Origin: Legionella gratiana
GTDB lineage: Bacteria > Pseudomonadota > Gammaproteobacteria > Legionellales > Legionellaceae
Direction of reading: 5' to 3'
DNA length: 64,000 nt
Assembly (NCBI RefSeq): GCF_001467695.1
Contig: NZ_LNYE01000023.1
Coordinates: 338,644-402,643 of the forward strand
Numbering within the stretch: position 1 is the stretch's first letter; each line of letters starts with the position of its first letter. The notes under the pieces are model-generated. The model did not search any database. It was not told the DNA's origin and worked only from the letters and a program-made list of their open reading frames with translations. Below are positions 17,259 to 26,898 of this stretch, in pieces. A program made the position numbers and the translations under genes.

Positions 17259-18275
17259 ATGGATTTTATAAATCAGCAAAGAACATGTCGTATCGGTATC
17301 ATTGGCGCAGGACGAATTGGTAAATTGCATGCAGAAAATATCAAATACCATTTGCCAGAATATGAGTTACATGCAATCGCAGATCCTTATCTCGATAGAG
17401 AGTGGGCAAATAAACTATCAATCGCTGGTCAGTATGAGCGTGCTGAAGAAGTGATTTTTCATCAAAATTTGGATGCTGTTCTTATTGCTTCACCGGCAAA
17501 TTTACATGTAGCGCAAATTAAAGCTGCTAGTGAAGCAGATAAGGCGATATTTTGTGAAAAGCCTATAGGCTTATGTGAAGAGGAAATCCTAGATGCTTTA
17601 AATGTAATTCAAACCAATAACACCTTATTACAGATTGGTTTCAATCGACGCTTCGATCCCAATTGTGCTTATTTGCAGAAACAGGTGCAAGCTGGTGAAA
17701 TTGGTGCTGTTCATGTAGTTAAAATTACCTCTCGTGATCCTGCTTGTCCCACTCAAGAATATTGTAAAAACTCAGGTGGTATGTTTATGGATATGAGCAT
17801 TCACGATTTTGATATGGCGCGTTTTTTAACACAATCAGAAGTTGTTGAAGTGTATGCAACAGGAGCGGTACTTATTAATCCTGATTTTGAAGCATTGCAT
17901 GATGTGGATACTGCAATAATACAAATGCGCTTTGCGAACGGTGCTTTGGGAGTTATTGATAACAGTCGCCAGGCCGTTTATGGCTATGATCAGCGTATAG
18001 AAGTATTTGGTAAAGAGGGAATGTTATTAACTACGAATCAATTAAAGCATTCTGTGTTTTATTATTCAAATACAGGTACGGAACAAGCGAATCCAAAATA
18101 TTTTTTTCTTGAACGCTATCATCAAGCATTTAGAGCCGAGCTACGTTCATTTTATGATGCCTGGTTGCATAATAAACCCAGCCCTGTTTCTGGAAAGGAT
18201 GGCTTACAAGCTTTGCGAATTGCTCAGGCAGCAAAGCAATCTTTAGTGACTAAATTGCCTGTTTTTTTGAGTTGA
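17259..18275 (+). CDS. iolG: Inositol 2-dehydrogenase (Gfo/Idh/MocA family)
   Basis: IolG oxidises myo-inositol to 2-keto-myo-inositol (scyllo-inosose) with NAD. The 338-residue protein has the Rossmann motif IGIIGAGRIGKLHAENI near residues 12-28, the family lysine in FCEKPIG (about residue 101), and the catalytic region DMSIHDFDMARFL with the His and Asp typical of Idh enzymes. Length fits IolG (about 330-345). It lies between the transporter and iolCB with spacers of one and seven bases, which strongly supports inositol over other Gfo/Idh/MocA substrates. Confidence 0.9.
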   Translation: MDFINQQRTCRIGIIGAGRIGKLHAENIKYHLPEYELHAIADPYLDREWANKLSIAGQYERAEEVIFHQNLDAVLIASPANLHVAQIKAASEADKAIFCEKPIGLCEEEILDALNVIQTNNTLLQIGFNRRFDPNCAYLQKQVQAGEIGAVHVVKITSRDPACPTQEYCKNSGGMFMDMSIHDFDMARFLTQSEVVEVYATGAVLINPDFEALHDVDTAIIQMRFANGALGVIDNSRQAVYGYDQRIEVFGKEGMLLTTNQLKHSVFYYSNTGTEQANPKYFFLERYHQAFRAELRSFYDAWLHNKPSPVSGKDGLQALRIAQAAKQSLVTKLPVFLS

Positions 18276-18282
18276 GGATGAC

Positions 18283-20166
18283 ATGATTTACCCACCATTT
18301 TACTTTGATGCAGAAAGACCTATAGATTTGATTTGTATGGGGCGTGTAGCTGTCGATCTTTATTCAGAACAAATCGGGGTCGCTTTAAGAGATGCAGCAA
18401 GTTTTAAAAAATATTTAGGAGGTTGTGCTGGAAATATCGCTGTTGGTGGGGCTCGTCTAGGTCTTAAATGCATGATGTTTTCTTGTATTGGCAAAGATGA
18501 GATGGGATATTTTCTAAAAAATGAATTAGAAACTGAGGGAGTAAATACTGATTTATTACAAGAAACGGAGCATCATTTAACTGGACTTGTATTGCTGGGT
18601 ATAAAACCGCCCAAAGAGTTTCCCTTAATGTTTTATCGTACTGATTGTGCGGATATGCAAATTAAAGCGCATCACCTAAATAGTGAAGTACTGCAGCAAG
18701 CAAAAGCAATTTTAGTGACGGGAACCGGCTTATCTACAGCAGCTATGCTACAAACAACTGAGGAAGTGATTCAACGTGCAAGACACACTGAAACAGCAGT
18801 AATTTTGGATCTGGACTATCGTCCTGTTCTTTGGGGTTTGACGCAGATAGGCGATGGGGAAACGAGATATGCCCAGAGTCAAAAAGTAAGTAACACTTAT
18901 CAATATGTTTTGTCGTTTTGTGATTTAATTGTGGGTACCGAAGAAGAGATTTGTATTGCTGGTGGATGCAATGAGGTCTTTAGGGCATTAGAAAAAATAA
19001 GAGAATTAACTCAGGCACCTGTGGTTGTAAAGCAAGGTGAACAAGGTTGTGTTGTTTATTTTGCAAACTCTAGTCATCCTTTAAAGGCCAAGCCTTTTCC
19101 TGTTGAAGTGCTTAATGTACTTGGTGCAGGAGATGGTTTTATGGCAGGTCTTTTATCCGCTCTTTTGCACGGCAAATCTTGGGAAGTTGCTACTACTTAC
19201 GCGAATGCGAGCGGTGCATTAGTTGTCACCCGCCATGGCTGTGCTCCAGCTATGCCCTATAAAGAAGAGTTGGATTATTTCATTCACTATTTTGATGCGC
19301 ATCCGCAAATTTGGAAAAGCGCTTATTTGACTCAACTGCATCAAAAGAAAGGTACACAAAACTCAGGTCGTCTTATTAAAAATCCACAAGGTTTTTATCA
19401 AGGATCTCATACGATTGTGACTATGGAACCCGGATCAAATGACAGCATGAATTTTAGTGTTCTAAAATTAGGTGTGGGAGAAAAATATTCATTTAATGAA
19501 CGTTATGAATTTGCTGCTTTATTAATGACTGGAAAAGTAGTCTTTCATTATGCACAACACAGTCAACAAGTACATCGATATGATTATTTTCTTCAAGAGC
19601 CTATCGTTTTACATTGTGCTTCAGGTCAAGCAGCATCTGTAGAAGCGTTGACTGATTGTGAGATTTTGTTGATCGAAACAGAAAATGATATTCCATTTGC
19701 GCCTTTATTATTTGATAAATCGAATCTTTTGGAATTGGATAATCGGGGAAAAGATATTTTGGAGGACAGTTCCTATCGGATTGTGAGAACCGTATTTGAT
19801 AAACGTAATAGACCAGAGTCTAATTTAGTAGTTGGCGAGATTATTACTTTTCAAGGGCGCTGGTCAAGTTATCCCTCGCATTATCATGATCAGCCTGAAA
19901 TTTATCATTATCGTTTCTCAGAACCGCAAGGTTATGCGTTTGGTGAGAACGGGAAAGAGGTCTTACGTATCGAGAATTATGATACGTATCAAATTGCTTC
20001 TGGCCAGACTCATGCCCATTGTACGGCTCCGGGATATGCTCTTTATACACTGTGGTTTATACGTCATTTACCTGATAATCCTTATAGTATTCCAACTTTC
20101 CTAAAAGAGCATAAATGGACAAGAACAAGTAAAGCAAATAATAGGGTATGGAAAAATAAGGATTAG
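18283..20166 (+). CDS. iolCB: Fused 5-dehydro-2-deoxygluconokinase / 5-deoxyglucuronate isomerase (IolC-IolB)
   Basis: One 627-residue chain carries two inositol enzymes. Residues 1 to about 340 are a PfkB-family kinase: LGGCAGNIAVGGARLG near the start and the anion-hole/catalytic NVLGAGDGFMAG (Asp284 as base), matching IolC. Residues about 360-627 are an IolB cupin: metal-binding His/Glu in YPSHYHDQPEIYHYRF and later SGQTHAHCTAPGY. Biochemically IolB acts before IolC in the pathway, so the fusion joins consecutive steps, with the kinase N-terminal. The frame is continuous, so this is a real fusion, of the kind reported in L. pneumophila. Its stop shares a base with the GTG that precedes iolD. 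Confidence 0.92.
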   Translation: MIYPPFYFDAERPIDLICMGRVAVDLYSEQIGVALRDAASFKKYLGGCAGNIAVGGARLGLKCMMFSCIGKDEMGYFLKNELETEGVNTDLLQETEHHLTGLVLLGIKPPKEFPLMFYRTDCADMQIKAHHLNSEVLQQAKAILVTGTGLSTAAMLQTTEEVIQRARHTETAVILDLDYRPVLWGLTQIGDGETRYAQSQKVSNTYQYVLSFCDLIVGTEEEICIAGGCNEVFRALEKIRELTQAPVVVKQGEQGCVVYFANSSHPLKAKPFPVEVLNVLGAGDGFMAGLLSALLHGKSWEVATTYANASGALVVTRHGCAPAMPYKEELDYFIHYFDAHPQIWKSAYLTQLHQKKGTQNSGRLIKNPQGFYQGSHTIVTMEPGSNDSMNFSVLKLGVGEKYSFNERYEFAALLMTGKVVFHYAQHSQQVHRYDYFLQEPIVLHCASGQAASVEALTDCEILLIETENDIPFAPLLFDKSNLLELDNRGKDILEDSSYRIVRTVFDKRNRPESNLVVGEIITFQGRWSSYPSHYHDQPEIYHYRFSEPQGYAFGENGKEVLRIENYDTYQIASGQTHAHCTAPGYALYTLWFIRHLPDNPYSIPTFLKEHKWTRTSKANNRVWKNKD

Positions 20167-20171
20167 TGTTG

Positions 20172-22043
20172 ATGAAAATTCGATTAACTATGGCTCAGGC
20201 ATTATTGCGATTTTTAGCCAATCAATACGTAGTAATGGATGGTAAAGAACATCGATTTATTGCAGGAGTATTTGGAATTTTTGGGCATGGCAATGTGACT
20301 GGCTTAGGCGAGGCTCTTGAATATGACAGCTATGGCTTGACTTATTATCAAGGCCATAATGAACAGGGAATGGCTCATGCAGCTACAGCTTATGCAAAAC
20401 AGAAAAATAGATTAAGCATTTTTGCCTGTACTTCGTCTATAGGTCCTGGTGCGACCAATATGATTACCGCGGCAGCTACGGCAACTACGAATAGAATTCC
20501 TTTATTGCTATTGCCTGGCGATGTATTTAGTTGCAGACAGCCGGATCCTGTTTTACAACAACTCGAAGTATCACATGATTATACGTTATCGGTTAATGAT
20601 TGTTTTAAACCGGTAAGTAAATATTGGGATAGAATTGCTCGACCGGAGCAATTAATGACTGCGTGTATGAATGCAATGAGGGTGTTAACCGATCCGGTTG
20701 AAACAGGTACGGTTACTTTATGTTTACCACAGGACGTACAATCAGAGGCATATGATTACGAAGATTCTTTTTTTGAAAAACGTTTTTGGCATATTGATAG
20801 AGAGCCTGTCAGTGAGCGTGCGCTTGATGATGCGTTTCAACTTATTCTTAAAGCAAAAAAACCATTAATTATAGCAGGAGGCGGAGTCCATTATTCTTTT
20901 GCTACAAATGTCTTATCACAATTTGCCCAACACCATAAGATTCCAGTAACTGTAACACAGGCTGGTAAAAGTGCTTTGCCAGAAAGTCATCCCATGAATG
21001 TAGGCGGAATAGGGGTTACGGGTTCTGAAGCAGCAAATATTCTTGCATCACAAGCTGATGTGATTTTCGTAATCGGATCTCGTTTACAGGATTTTACTAC
21101 AGCGTCCAAATGGGGTTTTAAAAATGAAGAATGTCAGATCATTCACCTTAATGTTTCCCGTTTTGATGCACTAAAAATGAATGGGTTCATGTTGAAAGGG
21201 GATGCAAAAACTGGTTTAGAGCAATTAGGAAAAAAATTGGGAAGTTATCAAACATCTAAAGACTACCAGCAATTGGTAGCGCATTATCAAAATGAATGGC
21301 AGAAAGAATTAAAACGTGTTTGTGTGACATCCCATGCTTCAGAAAGTGGTTTATCTCAAGTTAAGGTTATTAGTCTGTTAAATGAAATGGTGACTAAAGA
21401 TGATGTCATTATCTGTGCAGCGGGGAGTTTGCCAGGCGATTTGCATCGATTTTGGCACTCTAAAACACCGAAAGACTATCATTTGGAATATGCTTATTCT
21501 TGCATGGGTTATGAAGTTGCTGCGGGTTTAGGTGTGAGGCTCGCTAAAGAAAATAATCCAGGTGAGGTTTATGTTTTAGTGGGTGATGGTAGTTTTGTGA
21601 TGATGCATTCAGAGCTACTTACCTGCATTCAAGAACATCAGAAAATAATTGTTATTATTTTTAATAATCATGGGTTTCAATGCATTAGAAATTTACAGGA
21701 AAGCCAGGGTAGTCAAGGTTTTGGCAATGAGTTTCGTTTCCGAGAGGATAAAACGAATCGGTTATCAGGAGAGTATTTACCTATAGATTTTTGTAAGTAT
21801 GCTGAAGGATTAGGGGCTCGGTCTTTCTATGTGAGCTCTTATGAACAGTTGGGTGTTGCCGTGGAGGCTGCTAAAAATGAAAAAAATTCTGCGGTCATTG
21901 TGTTACCGATATTACCTAAAACCATGAGTAATGGTTATCAAACTTGGTGGCGGGTAGCGGTTGCAGAAATATCAAATTCTGAAGAAGTGACTAGGGCACA
22001 TCAAGTGATGTGTGATCAATTGAAACAGATCAGGGAATATTGA
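20172..22043 (+). CDS. iolD: 3D-(3,5/4)-trihydroxycyclohexane-1,2-dione hydrolase (TPP-dependent)
   Basis: IolD opens the ring of the trihydroxycyclohexanedione to 5-deoxyglucuronate. The 623-residue protein shows the three-domain thiamine diphosphate fold: the catalytic Glu in YYQGHNEQGMAHAATAYAK, the central domain with PLIIAGGGVHYS, and the TPP/Mg site VGDGSFVMMHSELL...FNNHGF. The start IRLTMAQALLRFLANQYV matches known IolD. A GTG at 20166 overlaps the iolCB stop, but ATG 20172 with AAGGA at 20156-20160 is preferred. Acetolactate synthase-like enzymes are shorter (about 550) and lack the N-terminal RLTMAQALLRFL segment. Fourth gene of the inositol operon. Confidence 0.93.
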   Translation: MKIRLTMAQALLRFLANQYVVMDGKEHRFIAGVFGIFGHGNVTGLGEALEYDSYGLTYYQGHNEQGMAHAATAYAKQKNRLSIFACTSSIGPGATNMITAAATATTNRIPLLLLPGDVFSCRQPDPVLQQLEVSHDYTLSVNDCFKPVSKYWDRIARPEQLMTACMNAMRVLTDPVETGTVTLCLPQDVQSEAYDYEDSFFEKRFWHIDREPVSERALDDAFQLILKAKKPLIIAGGGVHYSFATNVLSQFAQHHKIPVTVTQAGKSALPESHPMNVGGIGVTGSEAANILASQADVIFVIGSRLQDFTTASKWGFKNEECQIIHLNVSRFDALKMNGFMLKGDAKTGLEQLGKKLGSYQTSKDYQQLVAHYQNEWQKELKRVCVTSHASESGLSQVKVISLLNEMVTKDDVIICAAGSLPGDLHRFWHSKTPKDYHLEYAYSCMGYEVAAGLGVRLAKENNPGEVYVLVGDGSFVMMHSELLTCIQEHQKIIVIIFNNHGFQCIRNLQESQGSQGFGNEFRFREDKTNRLSGEYLPIDFCKYAEGLGARSFYVSSYEQLGVAVEAAKNEKNSAVIVLPILPKTMSNGYQTWWRVAVAEISNSEEVTRAHQVMCDQLKQIREY

Positions 22044-22163
22044 AGAAGGATAACAATCGAGCACAACATTGGCATTGTGGCATAGAAAAATGTCTTTTCG
22101 GTGAAAGAAAAGCAGTTATCTTACTTCCTCGGGTTATTTTGATTTTTAATAGAGGAATTATTG

Positions 22164-23048
22164 ATGCATATCAAACTGGGAATAGCACCAATTAATTGGT
22201 GTAATGATGATGATCCAGAGTTGGGTAAAGAGATTAGTTTCGAGCAATGTATTCGTGAGATGTCAGAGGCAGGTTATAGTGGTACAGAACTAGGTAATAA
22301 ATTCCCTCATGATGCGTCTGTTTTAAGAGCTGCACTCAATAATTATGGTTTACAATTATCCAGCGCTTGGTTTAGTACTTTTTTTACTGAGCCAGAACAA
22401 TATGAAAATACTTTATCGCGGTTTATGGAACATTTAAGCTTCATGAACGCTATGGGCGCATCCTTTATTAATGTCTGCGAATGCGGACACGCTATTCAAG
22501 GAACAGAATTACCCATTTTAAGCTCCTATAAACCTAAGTTTAATGAAAAACAGTGGATGAGCCTGATTCAGGGACTACATACTATTGGACGTATTGCCTA
22601 TGATTTTAATATGCGTCTTGTTTATCATTATCATGCAGGGACAGGCGTTTTTTATGAGCATGAAATCGATTTTTTAATGGAGAATACTAGCCCCCAATTA
22701 ATTTCTTTATTAATGGATACAGGGCATGCTGTATTTGCTGATATAGATCCAGTTGATTTAATTAATAAATACAGTGAGCGAATTTTATATGTTCATTTGA
22801 AGGATGTTCGCATAAAAATTCTGAATAAAATTGAGAAGGAACAAATGAACTTTATGAATGCGGTACGAAATGGTGTGTTTACAGTACCAGGGGATGGCTC
22901 CCTTGAGTTTGCTTCCATTATTAAAGCACTAGAAAAACATCAATATACTGGATGGATGATCGTTGAAGCGGAACAGGATCCAATTAAAGCTCCTCCGCTT
23001 GAGTATGCAAAGAAAGCTTATGATTTTTTGCAGCAGTACATTTTTTAG
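22164..23048 (+). CDS. iolE: Inosose dehydratase
   Basis: IolE dehydrates 2-keto-myo-inositol to the diketone substrate of IolD. The 294-residue protein is a xylose-isomerase-like TIM barrel. Its start, IKLGIAPINWCNDDDPELG, is a hallmark of IolE, followed by EMSEAGYSGTELGNKFP. Metal-site residues lie in MDTGHAVFA, YVHLKDVR and MIVEAEQDP. ATG 22164 follows a good AGAGGA (22151-22156). A 120-base gap separates it from iolD, so it may also be translated from a processed or internal transcript. It closes the cluster; no iolA, iolJ or iolR is present in the window. Confidence 0.93.
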   Translation: MHIKLGIAPINWCNDDDPELGKEISFEQCIREMSEAGYSGTELGNKFPHDASVLRAALNNYGLQLSSAWFSTFFTEPEQYENTLSRFMEHLSFMNAMGASFINVCECGHAIQGTELPILSSYKPKFNEKQWMSLIQGLHTIGRIAYDFNMRLVYHYHAGTGVFYEHEIDFLMENTSPQLISLLMDTGHAVFADIDPVDLINKYSERILYVHLKDVRIKILNKIEKEQMNFMNAVRNGVFTVPGDGSLEFASIIKALEKHQYTGWMIVEAEQDPIKAPPLEYAKKAYDFLQQYIF

Positions 23049-23130
23049 GAGTGAAAAGCCTAGAGAATGGATCTTGAAAATACGACTCATTTTTAAACGC
23101 TGTTTTTATTTCCATACGTGACTGATCGCA

Positions 23131-24534
23131 TTAATTCTTGGACATAGCATCATTTTTGCTTTTTTTGACATGGGTAAGCACTTCATGTGCAACCCTAATC
23201 CCAGATAAATAAGCGCCATGTACAGTACTTGGATCCGTTGTAGAGGTTGCTTCTCCAGCAAAATAGAGTTTCCCCGCTACAGGCTTAGCCAATGTTGCAA
23301 GTACCTTTTTATCGATATTTTTAGGTAAATAAGAATAACTACCGAGGGTATAGGGATCGCTAACCCAATGAGTTTTTTTCGTTTTTATCGGTTCAGGAAT
23401 ATCATTACCATAAATTTGTCTGAGATGCTGCATCACCCACTTGCTTAGCTGAACTTTTTCCATATCGCGTGCAAGTTTACCACTAGTAAATACGATGAGA
23501 ATCGGTTTTTGAGTATATTTGTAAAGATTGAAGATATTATAGGCTTCTTCTTTATTATTAGGTAACATACCAATCCATTCCTTGTCTTTATCCCAAAAGA
23601 CCTTATCAAATAATAAATAAAGTTTTTCATAATTCCCCATTTTTAATTGAGCAATTGCATCACGTTTTTCTTTGGGTAAGCGTGGATGAAATAAAATTTT
23701 ATTGGATTTGAGTACCCCTAGGGAAACAGTAATGATGACTTGATTGGCATGATAAGTATCATTTTGAGTAATAATTGTAACCCCATCTGTATCATAATCA
23801 ATTTCCCGAACAATTTGATTTAAAGTTATAGGAATATGTTGTGAAAATTGTTGGAAAATTTGGAAATAACCTTCTGGGACAATGGCGTTTTTGCCAGAGA
23901 CGATTGATTTTTCAGAAACAAAATAGGAGTTAAGAGATAAATGTGGCAAATTCTCCGCAAATTCGTAAGTATAAATATTATCCAAAGCATAATACAACAA
24001 AGAGCTTTGCTTCAAGGTCAATTTTTTTTGTTGCGCGAATTCAATGAAATTTTGTTCAAAAGAGATCAGTTTGTTACGTGTATGACAATACTGTAAGAAC
24101 TCATGAGTCAAACTAGAGAATAGATTTAAATCGTGTTCCGATACAGGTTTTCCCCTGCTATCATATAAAGCAAAATCACGGAGCATGGCTATTAGATTAG
24201 AGTTATTATAGCTTGTCTTTGCAACAGATTGTTTTCCTAACAACGGAACTAATGGATTGTGATCAATCCCATGAATCCAAGATGCCCCTAGTTCAATGGG
24301 AAAACCCCAATCGTAATTAGTATATACTCTACCGCCAAGACGATTTTTGGCTTCAATGATGAGTACATCTTGGTGTGCTAAATGTAATTGTTTTGCTGCA
24401 GTTAATCCAGATACTCCAGCACCAATAATTAGGGTATCGTAGCGATGATCTGCCCAAGAGTTTTTAATAATGAATAATAAAAAAATAGAATAGATAAATT
24501 GTATTTTTGTAACGTGAAAACGACTCTTCCTCAT
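23131..24534 (-). CDS. Exported flavin-containing amine oxidase
   Basis: A 467-residue flavoprotein of the monoamine/polyamine oxidase family with an N-terminal signal segment (basic MRKSRFHVTK, hydrophobic core to about residue 28, likely cleavage after WAD or nearby). The FAD motif is DTLIIGAGVSGLTAAKQL with the following Glu of EAKNRLGGRVYT. The family's C-terminal FAD contact appears as LYFAGEATSTTDPSTVHGAYLSG. The Trp of ELGASWIHG is also typical. It should oxidise amines, releasing aldehyde, ammonia and hydrogen peroxide in the periplasm; substrate unknown. It is convergent with the inositol operon and not obviously part of it. Confidence 0.85.
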   Translation of the reverse strand: MRKSRFHVTKIQFIYSIFLLFIIKNSWADHRYDTLIIGAGVSGLTAAKQLHLAHQDVLIIEAKNRLGGRVYTNYDWGFPIELGASWIHGIDHNPLVPLLGKQSVAKTSYNNSNLIAMLRDFALYDSRGKPVSEHDLNLFSSLTHEFLQYCHTRNKLISFEQNFIEFAQQKKLTLKQSSLLYYALDNIYTYEFAENLPHLSLNSYFVSEKSIVSGKNAIVPEGYFQIFQQFSQHIPITLNQIVREIDYDTDGVTIITQNDTYHANQVIITVSLGVLKSNKILFHPRLPKEKRDAIAQLKMGNYEKLYLLFDKVFWDKDKEWIGMLPNNKEEAYNIFNLYKYTQKPILIVFTSGKLARDMEKVQLSKWVMQHLRQIYGNDIPEPIKTKKTHWVSDPYTLGSYSYLPKNIDKKVLATLAKPVAGKLYFAGEATSTTDPSTVHGAYLSGIRVAHEVLTHVKKSKNDAMSKN

Positions 24535-24947
24535 TTTCTAGTCAAGCCTATTTATTTGTAAAAATTTTACTCAATAAAAATGAGCGCCAGAACCGCTCAT
24601 GGTAAACTCATTTATCTGCTTTATTCAATATGCGTTCAATATAAAAAGTGGGTTAATCGAAGTTTAGATGTTGGTTTTACCAATCAGACACTGTAAATCG
24701 CATAAACTTAGCCAAATAAATATAATCCTAAATTCGGCAATTACCGAATTTAGGATTATATTCAAAATAAAAAGTTTTTGAATTTAGACTGTTCCAAAAC
24801 TTCAATTTTTCGAATAATTCAAATAAAAAATTACGCTATTTTTGGAAGGTGGTACAAATCAGATGTATGTTTTTACTTTAATATCAGAAATTTTAGATAA
24901 CATCTATAATTGCAGTGAAAAATTAAAATAAAGCAGGGAGAACATGA
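24535..24947. other. Intergenic region with a 40-bp palindrome
   Basis: A 413-base AT-rich spacer between divergent genes must hold both promoters. It contains a small hairpin (ATGAGCG/CGCTCAT, 24580-24600) and the large palindrome at 24719-24762. No gene was recognised. Confidence 0.5.
24719..24762. repeat. 40-bp near-perfect palindrome of a dispersed repeat
   Basis: Positions 24721-24760 are self-complementary in 19 of 20 pairs (half-site TATAATCCTAAATTCGGCAA), and two flanking A/T pairs extend it. The core TAATCCTAAATTCGGCA recurs at 55513-55529 immediately after a GST gene, where the second arm is diverged. It would form a long hairpin or cruciform. Function unknown; a small mobile or REP-type element is the best guess. 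Confidence 0.75.
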
Positions 24948-25856
24948 ATGGCATTAAAAATTGTAGATTCCCATTTTCATTTTTATGATAAGAAAATAAA
25001 TAATTACCCTTTTTTAGAAAATTGTGATGATAATCTGGAATTATTATGGGGAAGAAATTACCAGAAAAAATTGCCAGAGTCTTATCTTCCTACCGATTAT
25101 TTTAGAGATATGGAGGAGATGCAAATAGAAGGTCTGGTTATGGCTGAATTAGTGTCAACCGATCCACTCAAAGAAATGCAATTTGCTCAGAACATTGCAA
25201 ATAAAAGTCAGCATCTATCAGCAGCAATTGCAAATATTAGCTTACGAGATAAAAATCTTTCACAACTTCTCAAAGAGTATCTTCAGATTCCTTTGATACG
25301 CTCCGTCCGCGATCATTTACTTTGGGATCCTAATAATCCTAATCGATGTTATACGGATAAAGCGGGGATTCTCCTAGAACCTGTCGTACAAGAATCGTTT
25401 ACAATTCTTCAAGATTATCCCTTTAATTTTGAATTTGAAGTTTATGCACATGAAATACCCTCAGTACTTGATTATGCAAAAAAATTTCCTACGATTAAAT
25501 TTGCGTTACATTGCATGGGTTGGCCATTAGATCAAACCCAAGCCGGTTTTTTAAAATGGGAAGACGATATGCGCCGCTTAAGTCAATGTCGCAATGTCTA
25601 TGTGAAAATCACTGCCATTGAGTGTATTTTTGGTCTTGAATGGTCTTTAAATCAAATTGCTCCTTGGATAAAAGCAACAATTGATATTTTTAGTCCGACA
25701 CGATGTATGTTTGGCAGTCATTTACCCATTACTAAATGTTCAAAAGGAGTTAAGGTTCTTTATGAGGCATATCAAGCTATAGTTAAAGACCTCTCAATAC
25801 AAGAACAACAAGCTCTTTTTGCAGATACTGCGAAGGATTTTTATAATATTAATTAA
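24948..25856 (+). CDS. Amidohydrolase-family (amidohydrolase 2) metal-dependent hydrolase
   Basis: The 302-residue protein starts with the metal motif VDSHFHFYD (His9 and His11), then a TIM-barrel-like sequence. Conserved later pieces are IRSVRDHLLWDP, LHCMGWP (metal His), VYVKITAIE and MFGSHLPI (substrate/metal region). This layout fits the amidohydrolase-2 group (PF04909), which includes lactonases and decarboxylases such as 2-pyrone-4,6-dicarboxylate lactonase. GGGAG before ATG 24948 gives a clear start. It is monocistronic, so the substrate cannot be inferred from context. A hairpin terminator follows at 25876. Confidence 0.8.
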   Translation: MALKIVDSHFHFYDKKINNYPFLENCDDNLELLWGRNYQKKLPESYLPTDYFRDMEEMQIEGLVMAELVSTDPLKEMQFAQNIANKSQHLSAAIANISLRDKNLSQLLKEYLQIPLIRSVRDHLLWDPNNPNRCYTDKAGILLEPVVQESFTILQDYPFNFEFEVYAHEIPSVLDYAKKFPTIKFALHCMGWPLDQTQAGFLKWEDDMRRLSQCRNVYVKITAIECIFGLEWSLNQIAPWIKATIDIFSPTRCMFGSHLPITKCSKGVKVLYEAYQAIVKDLSIQEQQALFADTAKDFYNIN

Positions 25857-25875
25857 GTGATCCTCTTCATTTTGA

Positions 25876-25900
25876 CAAGCAGGTGTTACACATCTGCTTG
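25876..25900 (+). terminator. Hairpin after the amidohydrolase gene
   Basis: CAAGCAGGTGT and ACATCTGCTTG form an 11-bp stem (one wobble) with a TAC loop, 20 bases beyond the stop at 25856. The tail is AT-rich but not a pure T-run, so termination may be partial. Confidence 0.6.
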
Positions 25901-26073
25901 ATATAATTAAAAATGAAATGGGCATTGCGATGATTTTGATGGGTCTCAGCTCATCTGCGCTCCATTGTTCGATCTCATCTTTGTACTGTATGGTGAAAAA
26001 ACATCTAATTTTGGACGATGTTTTATAAAGAATTTAAAATCAATCCCATATTGGTGATGAAGATGTTTACCAA

Positions 26074-26898
26074 TTAACAAAACTGAAGCGTCTTAGTCAT
26101 TGATCGCTCATTAAACTCCTTTATCAAGAAATCGATTTTTTCTCCTAACTGACTTTTGCCCATTATGGTTTCACTGGCTTTATAAAATGTTTGTGAAAAA
26201 TAAGAATACATGGAGCTGGTATTGCTTTGTTGAGATTTTCGTCGCTGGATATCATTCTCATCCGTTTGCATTCTTTGTAATAACATTTTCATAAGTTCTT
26301 TGTATTCGCTCTCATGTTCATTATTTTCAAAACGGGAATAAAGACTTGCTGCATTTTGGACGTACTTAAGAATTAATTGTATTTTTGTATCAAAGATATC
26401 TCTACCGTTTTTATTGGTAGCAAGCTCAAATTCTTTTTCAAGGATGTATTCATATAATACAAAAGAAAATTGATAAATCCAGGGTATACTTCGAGTATTA
26501 TTAAACGATGAATTGTCCTTAATGCACTTGATGATTTCAGGGCTTTTTTGATATAAGTCGTTTAAGGCATTCAAAAAGTTTTTCAAACTGGAGGTAAAAA
26601 ACGTTTCGTACAGATCAGCGGTGAATGTTGTACCACTTTTGCTATTATGTTCATTAACAGTAGTGTTAACTTGCTCTAATGCGGTGGTAATTTCATTCAA
26701 AAGCTGTTGAAAATACTCATTATAATTATCACTGAGTTCTTTTGATTTAAGTGTTTTGATTAAACATCGAGCGAACTCATTTCTTTCGATTAATAATTCA
26801 GCTTCCTTACCTTTATAGGTTTTTTCATCCGCCTGTAATTTATAGGCATCATATATTTTTTCACAATAACGGATTGCAATTTCTCTAAAAATGCCCAT
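26074..26898 (-). CDS. Hypothetical helical protein, 274 residues
   Basis: No family is recognised. The protein is soluble, Glu/Lys/Asn-rich and predicted almost wholly helical. Features are an N-terminal segment with YCEKIYDAYKLQADEKTYKGK, a middle with repeated aromatic helices (SFVLYEYILEKEFELA), and a Ser/Gln linker (RRKSQQSNTSSMYSYFSQ) before a last helix (EKIDFLIKEFNERSMTKTL) ending in LQFC. A GGAGG-like box (complement of CCTCCC, 26904-26909) precedes ATG 26898. The size, lack of exported features and C-terminal charged helix are compatible with a secreted effector, but this is a guess from composition only. Confidence 0.6.
   Translation of the reverse strand: MGIFREIAIRYCEKIYDAYKLQADEKTYKGKEAELLIERNEFARCLIKTLKSKELSDNYNEYFQQLLNEITTALEQVNTTVNEHNSKSGTTFTADLYETFFTSSLKNFLNALNDLYQKSPEIIKCIKDNSSFNNTRSIPWIYQFSFVLYEYILEKEFELATNKNGRDIFDTKIQLILKYVQNAASLYSRFENNEHESEYKELMKMLLQRMQTDENDIQRRKSQQSNTSSMYSYFSQTFYKASETIMGKSQLGEKIDFLIKEFNERSMTKTLQFC

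Noticed and set aside
18283..20166. Two separate genes (iolC and iolB) joined by a sequencing error
   Set aside because: The frame is continuous with sensible linker sequence and no internal start with a ribosome site, and such fusions are known in Legionella.
23131..24534. Amine oxidase as a sixth inositol-operon gene
   Set aside because: It is on the opposite strand, convergent with the operon, and its family acts on amines.
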